Origin: Chitinophaga sp. GbtcB8
Lineage (GTDB): Bacteria > Bacteroidota > Bacteroidia > Chitinophagales > Chitinophagaceae
Reading direction: 5' to 3'
DNA: 64,000 nucleotides
Assembly (NCBI RefSeq): GCF_019091455.1
Contig: NZ_JAGXJN010000038.1
Span: 25,282-89,281 of the forward strand
Below are positions 1-7,711 of the stretch, piece by piece (position 1 is the first letter of the stretch; each line of letters opens with the position of its first letter). Position numbers and translations under genes: made by a program. Below the pieces are notes generated by a model that worked only from the letters and a program-made list of their open reading frames with translations, had not been told where the DNA came from and did no database searches.

Positions 1-321
1 TACTTTATAGTTCTTCCACACTTCACTGCGCTGATAGCGGTAGGTATTGGGAAAGCTGTGCCAGCCCCATTCTGATTCGGTGCCCAGCGGAACCCCGCCG
101 CGCTCAAAATATTCAGGGAAAGTTTGCAGGCCGGTGGGATCTACGGTAAAAGCAAATTCACCATTGCCCACAGAAAGGGACGACAGTGAATCAAAACGCT
201 GCACGCTTACATTGTGCCGCGTTACCAGCGCATGCCGGTCTATTTTACCCGTGTTTTGCTGTGCAGCAGTTATATGAACGAATAAGCCGGCATAGATAAG
301 TACAAGGAATATGGTTTTCAT
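1..321 (-). CDS. Secreted glycosidase-like protein, N-terminal 107 residues, cut by window edge
   Basis: The reading frame is open from an ATG at 321 to the window edge. It begins with a signal peptide (hydrophobic stretch, then AHITAAQ-like cleavage region around residues 18-21). The mature start carries the motif SVGNGEFAFTVDPTGLQTF and then WGWHSFPNTYRYQ. The VGNG-x-x-AF-x-x-D-x-TG pattern resembles the N-terminal domain of (alpha/alpha)6-barrel glycosidases (GH95/GH65-like), but I cannot name a family from this piece. It lies 27 bp downstream of the GH95 gene on the same strand, so the two probably form one operon and this gene likely acts on the same glycan in the periplasm. Family assignment is an inference. 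Confidence 0.7.
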   Translation of the reverse strand, partial: MKTIFLVLIYAGLFVHITAAQQNTGKIDRHALVTRHNVSVQRFDSLSSLSVGNGEFAFTVDPTGLQTFPEYFERGGVPLGTESEWGWHSFPNTYRYQRSEVWKNYKV

Positions 322-348
322 AATATTGTCTGAACCTAGTTTAGATCA

Positions 349-2823
349 CTATTCTGCTATTAACGTATATACGTTACCTGCAGTAGTATTAAACGTGTAC
401 AGGTAACCGGTACCATCCCCTTTCAATGCGCTGAGGGCCAGGTTGTTGCTGCCTTTTATGGGCTGCAGTACCCGCAGGCGGCAGGGACCACCATTCTTTG
501 CAAGTATAGTAGCTTTTTTTAATTTTCCATCGGCCCATTGCATATCAATAACAAAACCGCCACGGGCCACCAGCCCTTTTACCGCTCCACTGGCCCACGC
601 ATCCGGGATGGCAGACAGCAGCTGGATGGCATACAGCTGGCTTTGCAGCGGCATTTCGGTGATGCCGGAAGTGCCGCCAAAATTACCATCTATCTGGAAA
701 GGCGGGTGCGCGCAAAATAAATTTGAATAGGTGCCGCCGGCGTTATGATAGTCAGTAGCGTCGTTACTGCTTATTTTCAGCAGCTCGCGTAAGAGCTTAT
801 AGGCATGGTTACCATCCAGCAAACGCGCCCATACATTGATCTTCCAGGCTTTGCTCCAACCGGTGCCGCCATCGCCACGGATGGCCAGCGTACGTTTGCA
901 GGCTTCTGCAAATGCGGGTGTGGTAAGCGGGGAAATTTCCCTGCCGGGGAATAAGCCAAACAGGTGCGAGATGTGCCGGTGCTCCGGATCCTCATCTTCC
1001 CAATCCTTATACCACTCCTGCAGGTTGCCTTTTTTGCCTATCTGCAATGGCAGCAGCTTGCTTTTCTTTTGCAGCAAAGTATCGCGGAAAGCCATATCGG
1101 TTTGCAGGATGGAATCCGCGTCTGCCAGGTTGCTGAACAGGTCGCGGATAATAGACATATCCATAGTGGTTGCTATAGAAACAGCGCTTTTTACACCGGC
1201 TTCTGTAATGAACACATTTTCCGGCGAGGTAGCAGGCGCTGTTACCAGGTGGCCTTTACCATCGCTCACCAGCCAGTCCAGGCTGAACTGCGCAGCTGCT
1301 TTCATGATAGGGTAAGCAGTATCACGCAGGAACTTTTTATCACCGGTAAAACGGTAATGCTCCCAAAGGTGCTGGCACAGCCAGTTTCCGCCCATAGCCC
1401 AGTTGGCCCACTGCGGATCGCCTTTACCAAGATTGCCTACGGGATTGGAAAGCGCCCATATGTCGGTATTATGATTAGCAGCCCAGCCGCGGGTATTGTA
1501 AAAATGTTTGGCGGTATAACGCCCGGTGCTGGCCACATTCTGGATAAGCGTTAACAGGGAGCGGTGCATTTCCGGCAGGTTCACGGCTTCCGCAGCCCAG
1601 TAGTTCATTTGTGTATTGATGTTAATGGTGTAGTTGGAGCTCCAGGGTGCGCGCAGCTCTTTATTCCAGATACCCTGCAGGTTGGCAGGCACGCCATTTA
1701 AGCGGGAGCTGGAAATTAACAGGTAACGGCCAAACTGGAAGTATAGGGCTTCCAGCTCAGCATCCTGCGCGCCGGTAGCATAACGGCGTAAACGCTCGTC
1801 TGTAGGCAGTTTGGTGCGGTCTTCGCCGGGCGATGGCGGCAGGGTAAAGCTTACGCGGTTAAAGTAATGATGAAAATCATCTACATGGCGCCTGCGCAGC
1901 TCATTAAAGGGAAGCTGTGCAGCAGCCTGTAAATAACCGGTGGCCAGCTTGTGCTCATCTTTGCCTTCACTATCCGGGCATTTATCAAAACCATTAAAGC
2001 TGGTAGCGGCGGAAACTAAGATCACGGCCTGCGTAGCATTACTGATGGTAATACCGCCGCTATCTGCCTTTATGCTCCCGTCTGAGCTGCTGGCGCGGAG
2101 CTTCAGCTCAAAGCGCATGCCCTTACAGCCTTTGGTATCTTCGTAAATAATAGGCTCCTTGTTATAGTTCACATAACTGGGGTCGATCTGTGCAGGCGCT
2201 CTTCCTTTCAGCGTTATTTCCTGCTGGCCGCTTACCAGCTGCTGATGCCGTAGCTGGCTGCCTGCGCTGATCTTACAGTTTAGCTGCTGTTTTTTATTTG
2301 CTGTTAGCCTGATCACAATAACCTGGTCTTTCCCGGATGCAAAGATCTCTCTCGTATAACCTACACCGTTACTGGTGAAGCTGGTTCCGGCAATAGCATC
2401 GGCCACATTCAGATCGCGGGAATAAGCAGCAGGCGTGCCAGGCAGCTGTTGTTTAATATGAATATCGCCCAGCGGCAGGTACGACTGGCTGTACAGACCC
2501 TGCATTTCTTTGAGCTCATCGGAAGCGGCAGCATAATCGCCCTTAAAAAGTTTGGCGCGTATGGAGGGTAAATGTTTATATGCATTAGGATTCACCTGGT
2601 TATTTACCGGTCCGCCCGACCAAAGGGTAGCTTCATTTAGTTGGATCAGCTCATCACCTGTTCCTCCAAAGATCATGGCGCCCAGGCGGCCATTGCCCAC
2701 AGGCAGGGCATCCGTCCACTCCTTTGCGGGCTGCTGATACCATAGCTTTAATGTGTTTCCTTTTTGTTGTGCCGTAGCAATGCCCGTTAATAACAGCAGG
2801 GCCGGTAATAGTTTCAGTTGCAT
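349..2823 (-). CDS. GH95 alpha-L-fucosidase-type glycoside hydrolase
   Basis: About 824 residues, the usual size for GH95. The frame stays open to an ATG at 2868, but the ATG at 2823 gives a clean signal peptide (MQLKLLPALLLLTGIATAQ), so I prefer it. The N-terminal domain starts with the family signature PVGNGRLGAMIFGG and LNEATLWSGGP. Residues matching the known GH95 active site are visible: the NIN pair (N401, N403) in NINTQMNYW, the acid-type E535 in ATSPENVF and D712 in QIDGNFGGTSG. The family removes alpha-1,2-linked L-fucose, and some members take L-galactose. With a GH31 xylosidase-like gene in the same locus, the fucosyl-galactose side chain of xyloglucan is a sensible substrate, by inference. 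It is divergent from the HTCS gene. Confidence 0.9.
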   Translation of the reverse strand: MQLKLLPALLLLTGIATAQQKGNTLKLWYQQPAKEWTDALPVGNGRLGAMIFGGTGDELIQLNEATLWSGGPVNNQVNPNAYKHLPSIRAKLFKGDYAAASDELKEMQGLYSQSYLPLGDIHIKQQLPGTPAAYSRDLNVADAIAGTSFTSNGVGYTREIFASGKDQVIVIRLTANKKQQLNCKISAGSQLRHQQLVSGQQEITLKGRAPAQIDPSYVNYNKEPIIYEDTKGCKGMRFELKLRASSSDGSIKADSGGITISNATQAVILVSAATSFNGFDKCPDSEGKDEHKLATGYLQAAAQLPFNELRRRHVDDFHHYFNRVSFTLPPSPGEDRTKLPTDERLRRYATGAQDAELEALYFQFGRYLLISSSRLNGVPANLQGIWNKELRAPWSSNYTININTQMNYWAAEAVNLPEMHRSLLTLIQNVASTGRYTAKHFYNTRGWAANHNTDIWALSNPVGNLGKGDPQWANWAMGGNWLCQHLWEHYRFTGDKKFLRDTAYPIMKAAAQFSLDWLVSDGKGHLVTAPATSPENVFITEAGVKSAVSIATTMDMSIIRDLFSNLADADSILQTDMAFRDTLLQKKSKLLPLQIGKKGNLQEWYKDWEDEDPEHRHISHLFGLFPGREISPLTTPAFAEACKRTLAIRGDGGTGWSKAWKINVWARLLDGNHAYKLLRELLKISSNDATDYHNAGGTYSNLFCAHPPFQIDGNFGGTSGITEMPLQSQLYAIQLLSAIPDAWASGAVKGLVARGGFVIDMQWADGKLKKATILAKNGGPCRLRVLQPIKGSNNLALSALKGDGTGYLYTFNTTAGNVYTLIAE

Positions 2824-2900
2824 CAGTTTACATAAGTTGGAGCATCCAAAATACAACTTCGTTTGCATTCTATTTTCACAAAAACTGATGGAAAATTAAA

Positions 2901-2931
2901 CTAATCTAGCTGCAACCAGGCCCGTTCCAAA
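2901..2931 (-). promoter_or_regulatory. Candidate Bacteroidota promoter for the GH95 operon
   Basis: Read leftwards, TTTG (2931-2928) is followed after 19 nt by TAGATTAG (2908-2901), one mismatch from the phylum -7 consensus TAnnTTTG. The spacing is exact. It would give a leader of about 70 nt before the ATG at 2823. The match is short, so confidence is modest. Confidence 0.4.
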
Positions 2932-3058
2932 CCCGCTACGGTCACTGATTCGTCAAAATGCAATCGTTTGCGTAAAAATACCGGCTAATGTTTGAACAAG
3001 GGGTTACTTTTACTCTATAATATTATGGACCTGAGTACCATAACGTGGAATTTAGCAC

Positions 3059-3082
3059 AAAGGTCGAATTCTTTCGACCTTT
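3059..3082 (+). terminator. Terminator-like hairpin in the leader of the HTCS gene
   Basis: A 10-bp perfect stem (AAAGGTCGAA pairing with TTCGACCTTT) with a 4-nt TTCT loop is followed by a short T run. It sits 39 nt upstream of the HTCS start, inside the divergent intergenic region and not after any gene. It may act as an attenuator or end a short leader transcript. The fold is seen; the role is inferred. Confidence 0.5.
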
Positions 3083-3121
3083 TTAATTTAATTTTAGGGC
3101 AGTACAAGAAATGGAGCCGTT

Positions 3122-6100
3122 ATGGCATCTGTCCGCTTCATGAGAAGATACACTGTTATATTTTTCCTGTTATTACTACTGCCGGTATTGCGCGTTTTTC
3201 CACAAACACCGCCTTACCAGTTTTCCCATATTGATATTGACCAGGGGCTTTCCAACAACCAGGTGAACTGTATCTTCAAAGACAGCAAAGGCTTTATGTG
3301 GTTTGGCACCATATCGGGCCTGAACCGTTATGATGGTTATACCTTCCGCATCTTCAAACATGATGTACGCGATTCTGCTTCCCTGCCGGATAATTTTATA
3401 GAACGTATCACTGAAGCGCCCGGCGGCCTGTTATGGATCTATGCCCGCGACGGGCAGCATGTATACGACCCTGCCAGGGATGCTTTCCTTTCCGCACAAC
3501 CGGTATTACAGCAAATGGGCATACCCGGCGCAGCGGTAAATGATATTATACGCGATGCGCAGGGCGGCTACTGGTTCATTCATCCCACCAACGGCCTGTA
3601 TTATGCTGCAGCCGGTAAAACGCCCGCTTTACGTATCCAGCATACAAAGGACAGCAGCACTATTTACGACAACAGCCTGGCAGCTGTGACCTTAGCCACA
3701 GATAATAATTTATGGCTGCTGCACAACAATGGCATGCTTGAAAAAATGGACAGGCGCAGCAAACGTATCACCTACCGTAATGATCTTTTATTCCGCCAGA
3801 GCAAAGGCGTTCCGCAACCCTATTCCCTGCTGGCCGACCGGGAAGGCGACCTGTGGATCTACATCAGCAGTGATGCGCAAGGCATCTGGTATTTTAACCA
3901 TGTTACACAGGCTTTTTCACACTACGATCAGAACAGCCAGCCCATACGGCTGAACAATAATATTGTACGCGGCGTGGTACAGGATAACCAGGGCCGCATA
4001 TGGATAGGTACTGATCATGGCGGCGTGAATATTATCGACAAACAACGGCAAAGCATACACTATGAAGTGAACCAGCCGGAAAACCCAAAAAGCCTTTCGC
4101 AGAACAGTATTACCATGCTGTATAAAGACAATACCGGCATTATATGGGTGGGCACTTATAAAAAGGGCATCAGCTATTACCATGAGGATATTGTAAAATT
4201 CCCCTTGTACCAGCATCAGCCTTTTAATGCGCAAAGCCTGCCGTATGACGATGTGAACCGCTTTGTGGAAGATGCAGCCGGCAACTTGTGGATAGGCACC
4301 AACGGCGGTGGGCTCATCTACTTTAACCGTAACACCAATACCTATACGCAGTACCGGCATGATGCACATAATGCCGGCAGCTTAAGCAGCGATGTGGTGG
4401 TAAGCCTGTGGATAGATCGGCAGCAGCAGTTATGGGTAGGCACTTACTTTGGCGGGCTGGACCGCTTTGCCGGCGGGCAGTTTGTGCATTATAAAAATGA
4501 TCCGGCCAACCCGGCATCCCTGAGTAATAACAGTGTCTGGGAAATATTTGAAGATAGCCGGCATCAGCTATGGGTAGGCACTTTAGGTGCAGGCCTGAAC
4601 CTGTTTGATCCCGCCACGCAAAAATTTCACCCTTACCGTAAGGGGCAGCCCAACTCCATTCACTCCAATTATATTGCCGCCCTGCTGGAAGATAAACAAG
4701 GCAACCTGTGGATAGGTACTGATAACGGGGTAGAGATCCGGGATGCCCAGACCGGGCGTTTTACAACCTATAATAAAAACCTGAGCAACAACAACGTTAT
4801 TTGTTTATTTGAAGACAGCCGCGGATGGATCTGGATAGGCACCCGGGAAGGGCTGAACCTGTACTACCCGCAGCTAAAACAATCCCGCATTTTCCGCAGG
4901 GAAGATGGATTACCGGATAATTCGGTGCTGAATATACTGGAAGATAATGATCATAACCTTTGGATGAGCACTCCCAACGGGCTTTCTAACCTCACTATCG
5001 CAGGCGGTAAGTTCCGCTTTTTAAATTATGATGCGGCAGATGGGCTGCAGGGCAAGGAGTTCAATGAAAATGCAGCGTTAAAAACACGGCGTGGGGAGCT
5101 GCTGTTTGGCGGTGGTAACGGGTTTAACCTGTTTTACCCACATACCATTACACAAAATAAAAATGTGCCGCCCCTGGTATTAACAGATTTCCAGGTATTT
5201 AATAAAAGTATGGGGGCCGGTGAAAAAATAAACGGCCGTGTGCTGCTGCCGCGGGATATTTCCGCTACCCGGCAAATTACACTGAAGTATAAGGAGAATG
5301 TTTTCTCCATTGAGTTTGCAGCGCTCAGCTATTTTCACCCGGAGAAAAGCCGGTATGCCTATAAGCTGGAAGGTTTTAATGAAGGATGGCTAACCACCAA
5401 TGGCGGCCAGCGTAAAGCCACCTACACCAACCTGGACCCGGGCGATTATGTTTTTCACGTAAAAGCCTCTAATAATGATGGTGTGTGGACGCGCCAGCCG
5501 TTGGAGCTGCATATTAAAATATTACCTCCCTTCTGGAAAACACCGCTGGCCTTTTTATTATACGGCGTGCTGATATTAGGCGCGCTGTTACTGGCACGGC
5601 GGCTGATGCTGGAAAGGGAACGCCTGCGTTTCCGTATAGAACAGGAAAGGCAGCAGGCGCACCGCATGCACGAGCTGGATGCGCTGAAGATCCGTTTTTT
5701 CACCAACGTATCCCATGAGTTCAGAACCCCCTTAAGCCTGATCATTACCCCGCTGGAAAAGATCATTAAAGGCACAAAGGAAGAAGGTACTAAAGGGCAG
5801 CTGGAGCTGATACAACGGAATGCCCGCCGCCTGTTAAACCTGGTGAACCAGCTGCTGGACTTCCGTAAAATGGAGGTACGGGAAATAAAACTGCATACTT
5901 CGGAAGGCGATATAGTGGCGTTTATCCGCGAGCTGACCGCCTCCTTCTCCGATCTTTCTGAAAAGAAACAGGTGAAGCTGGATTTCCGCAGCCAGGTGAA
6001 TACCCTGGTAATGGCTTATGATGCGGATAAGATAGAAAAGATCATCTTTAACCTGCTGAGCAATGCTTTTAAATTTACGCCGGAGCTGGGCAGTGTAGCA

Positions 6101-7261
6101 GTAGAGCTGCAACTGGCCGAAGACGGCAGGATCCTCACCATCCAGGTAAAAGATACCGGCATTGGTATGCCGCCGGAACAACAGGAACGCATCTTTGAAA
6201 GATTTTTCCAGCATGAGGGACAAGGCTCCCTGCTGAACCAGGGCAGCGGTATTGGATTAAGCATTACCAGGGAATTTGTAAAGCTGCATGGCGGCACTAT
6301 TACGGTAGACAGCGCACCTGAAATGGGCAGCTGTTTTACCATACAGCTACCGGTAAAAACCAATGCCGCCCAACCTGCAACCGTTACAGACGGAGGCGGG
6401 GATACAGTTCCCTCTCCTGCTCCCGTTCCGGTAACGCCCATGCCTGTACGCTCCGGCAAAAAACCGCTGGTATTGCTGGTAGAGGATAATGAAGACTTCC
6501 GTTTTTACCTGAAAGATAACCTGGGACTGCATTACCAGGTAATAACTGCAGAGAACGGGCAAAGCGGCTGGCAAATTTTGCAGCAAACCCTGCCAGACCT
6601 GGTGGTGAGTGATGTAAGCATGCCGGTAATGGATGGGCTGGAACTGTGCCGCCGCATCCGGGCTAACCAGCGCACCGCGCATATACCAGTAATACTGTTA
6701 ACAGCCCGCACTACAGAAGCCGACCAGCTGGAAGCGCTGGAAAAGGGCGCCACGGATTTTATTACCAAACCATTCAGCTTTGAAGTGCTGCTGTCCCGCA
6801 TCCGGAACCTGATTACCCAGCAGGCCACCCTGAAAAAATCGTTCCGGGAGAAAATAGAAGCAAACCCCAGCACCATCGCCATCTCATCTGCCGACGAACA
6901 ATTTATACAACAGGCCTTACAGGTGGTGGAGAAACATTTACCGGACCCGGACTTTTCCGTAGAGGACCTGAGCCGTGCCCTGTACATGAGCCGCGTATCC
7001 GTTTACAAAAAGATCCTATCCCTTACCGGCAAAACGCCTATTGAGTTCATCCGCTCCATACGGCTTAAACGCGCAGCACAGCTGCTGGAAAAAAGCCAGC
7101 TGACCGTGGCAGAGGTGGCGTATGAAGTAGGGTTCAATAATCCCAAATACTTTTCCCGGTATTTTAAAACGGAGTATAACGTATTACCCTCCGCCTACGG
7201 ACGGCAGCGGGCGCCGGAAAATGATACAACAAATGATGATGCAACAAATGATACCCCATAA
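3122..7261 (+). CDS. Hybrid two-component system regulator (HTCS) of PUL 1
   Basis: 1379 residues. An alternative ATG at 3140 gives a better signal peptide (MRRYTVIFFLLLLLPVLRVF). Domain order: periplasmic two-propeller sensor built of repeats such as LWIGTDNG and IWVGTY (about 30-730), Y_Y_Y domain (about 735-800), one membrane helix (about 807-828), HisKA with H865 in TNVSHEFRTPLS, HATPase with NLLSNAFKFTP and DTGIGMP, receiver with phospho-acceptor D1164 in VVSDVSMPVMDG, and a C-terminal AraC-type HTH (about 1275-1370). HTCS proteins bind breakdown oligosaccharides in the periplasm and switch on the adjacent PUL. This one lies between the fucosidase operon and the GH31/SusC/SusD genes and probably controls both. 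Confidence 0.95.
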   Translation: MASVRFMRRYTVIFFLLLLLPVLRVFPQTPPYQFSHIDIDQGLSNNQVNCIFKDSKGFMWFGTISGLNRYDGYTFRIFKHDVRDSASLPDNFIERITEAPGGLLWIYARDGQHVYDPARDAFLSAQPVLQQMGIPGAAVNDIIRDAQGGYWFIHPTNGLYYAAAGKTPALRIQHTKDSSTIYDNSLAAVTLATDNNLWLLHNNGMLEKMDRRSKRITYRNDLLFRQSKGVPQPYSLLADREGDLWIYISSDAQGIWYFNHVTQAFSHYDQNSQPIRLNNNIVRGVVQDNQGRIWIGTDHGGVNIIDKQRQSIHYEVNQPENPKSLSQNSITMLYKDNTGIIWVGTYKKGISYYHEDIVKFPLYQHQPFNAQSLPYDDVNRFVEDAAGNLWIGTNGGGLIYFNRNTNTYTQYRHDAHNAGSLSSDVVVSLWIDRQQQLWVGTYFGGLDRFAGGQFVHYKNDPANPASLSNNSVWEIFEDSRHQLWVGTLGAGLNLFDPATQKFHPYRKGQPNSIHSNYIAALLEDKQGNLWIGTDNGVEIRDAQTGRFTTYNKNLSNNNVICLFEDSRGWIWIGTREGLNLYYPQLKQSRIFRREDGLPDNSVLNILEDNDHNLWMSTPNGLSNLTIAGGKFRFLNYDAADGLQGKEFNENAALKTRRGELLFGGGNGFNLFYPHTITQNKNVPPLVLTDFQVFNKSMGAGEKINGRVLLPRDISATRQITLKYKENVFSIEFAALSYFHPEKSRYAYKLEGFNEGWLTTNGGQRKATYTNLDPGDYVFHVKASNNDGVWTRQPLELHIKILPPFWKTPLAFLLYGVLILGALLLARRLMLERERLRFRIEQERQQAHRMHELDALKIRFFTNVSHEFRTPLSLIITPLEKIIKGTKEEGTKGQLELIQRNARRLLNLVNQLLDFRKMEVREIKLHTSEGDIVAFIRELTASFSDLSEKKQVKLDFRSQVNTLVMAYDADKIEKIIFNLLSNAFKFTPELGSVAVELQLAEDGRILTIQVKDTGIGMPPEQQERIFERFFQHEGQGSLLNQGSGIGLSITREFVKLHGGTITVDSAPEMGSCFTIQLPVKTNAAQPATVTDGGGDTVPSPAPVPVTPMPVRSGKKPLVLLVEDNEDFRFYLKDNLGLHYQVITAENGQSGWQILQQTLPDLVVSDVSMPVMDGLELCRRIRANQRTAHIPVILLTARTTEADQLEALEKGATDFITKPFSFEVLLSRIRNLITQQATLKKSFREKIEANPSTIAISSADEQFIQQALQVVEKHLPDPDFSVEDLSRALYMSRVSVYKKILSLTGKTPIEFIRSIRLKRAAQLLEKSQLTVAEVAYEVGFNNPKYFSRYFKTEYNVLPSAYGRQRAPENDTTNDDATNDTP

Positions 7262-7327
7262 ATAACCAAAACAGGCACCTGCCCCCGGCAGGTTATTGAT
7301 AGTTTTGTGCATTGATGATCATTATAT

Positions 7328-7435
7328 ATGCCTGAGAGAGACTACCATCACCGCCGCAAGTTGTACCTGACCGTAGAGATATTGTTGTATGCCCTCATTA
7401 CCACCGGTCTGGTGGCAATGATGCTATTGCTATGA
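7328..7435 (+). CDS. Predicted 35-residue single-pass membrane peptide
   Basis: A short frame 67 nt after the HTCS stop encodes a charged, basic N-terminus (MPERDYHHRRKLYLTVE) followed by an uninterrupted hydrophobic helix ending at the stop (ILLYALITTGLVAMMLLL). Basic flank then helix is the layout of a small inner-membrane protein. A similar-looking 41-residue peptide sits next to SusC in the second PUL (27402-27527). No family is recognised. It could be a chance open frame, but the amphipathic-then-hydrophobic composition argues against this. Confidence 0.45.
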   Translation: MPERDYHHRRKLYLTVEILLYALITTGLVAMMLLL

Positions 7436-7503
7436 TTATCAACATGGTTCCACAAAAGAATACCTGTCAGATTAACATTTTATACACTTCCCGCTATCAT
7501 TTG

Positions 7504-7521
7504 CATACCCTCGGGGGTATG
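7504..7521. promoter_or_regulatory. 7-bp inverted repeat upstream of GH31, possible operator
   Basis: CATACCC and GGGTATG are perfect inverted arms around a 4-nt TCGG centre, about 190 nt upstream of the GH31 gene and downstream of the small membrane peptide. It could be a regulator-binding site or a small stable hairpin in the transcript. The rest of 7436-7594 shows nothing else I can support. Confidence 0.35.
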
Positions 7522-7594
7522 GTTTGTTAACATAATCACCCCAAATCGAAAACATTCCCATCCCCTGCCATTGGTGCAGTACAGCTAGATTTGG

Positions 7595-7697
7595 AATTAC
7601 GAATTATCAATTACGAATTACGGATGATGTGCTTCAGAAATTACTTGTGGTACATAAAAATGCGCAGTACCCAATTCGTAATTGACAATTCGTAAAT
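7595..7697. repeat. Intergenic inverted repeat, word ATTACGAATT
   Basis: The left arm (7595-7623) consists of AATTACGAATT words. The right arm (7671-7697) is its near-perfect reverse complement, with AATTCGTAATTG words. The 47-nt centre is unrelated. It ends 14 nt before the GH31 start codon. A lone copy of the same word lies at 22696-22710. It belongs to the wider set of word-repeat palindromes in this window. Confidence 0.75.
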
Positions 7698-7711
7698 AAA
7701 CTTCTCCACGT

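Noticed and set aside
964..1554. A 196-codon open frame antisense to the GH95 gene
   Set aside because: No domain or start context; the GH95 active-site residues are on the other strand.
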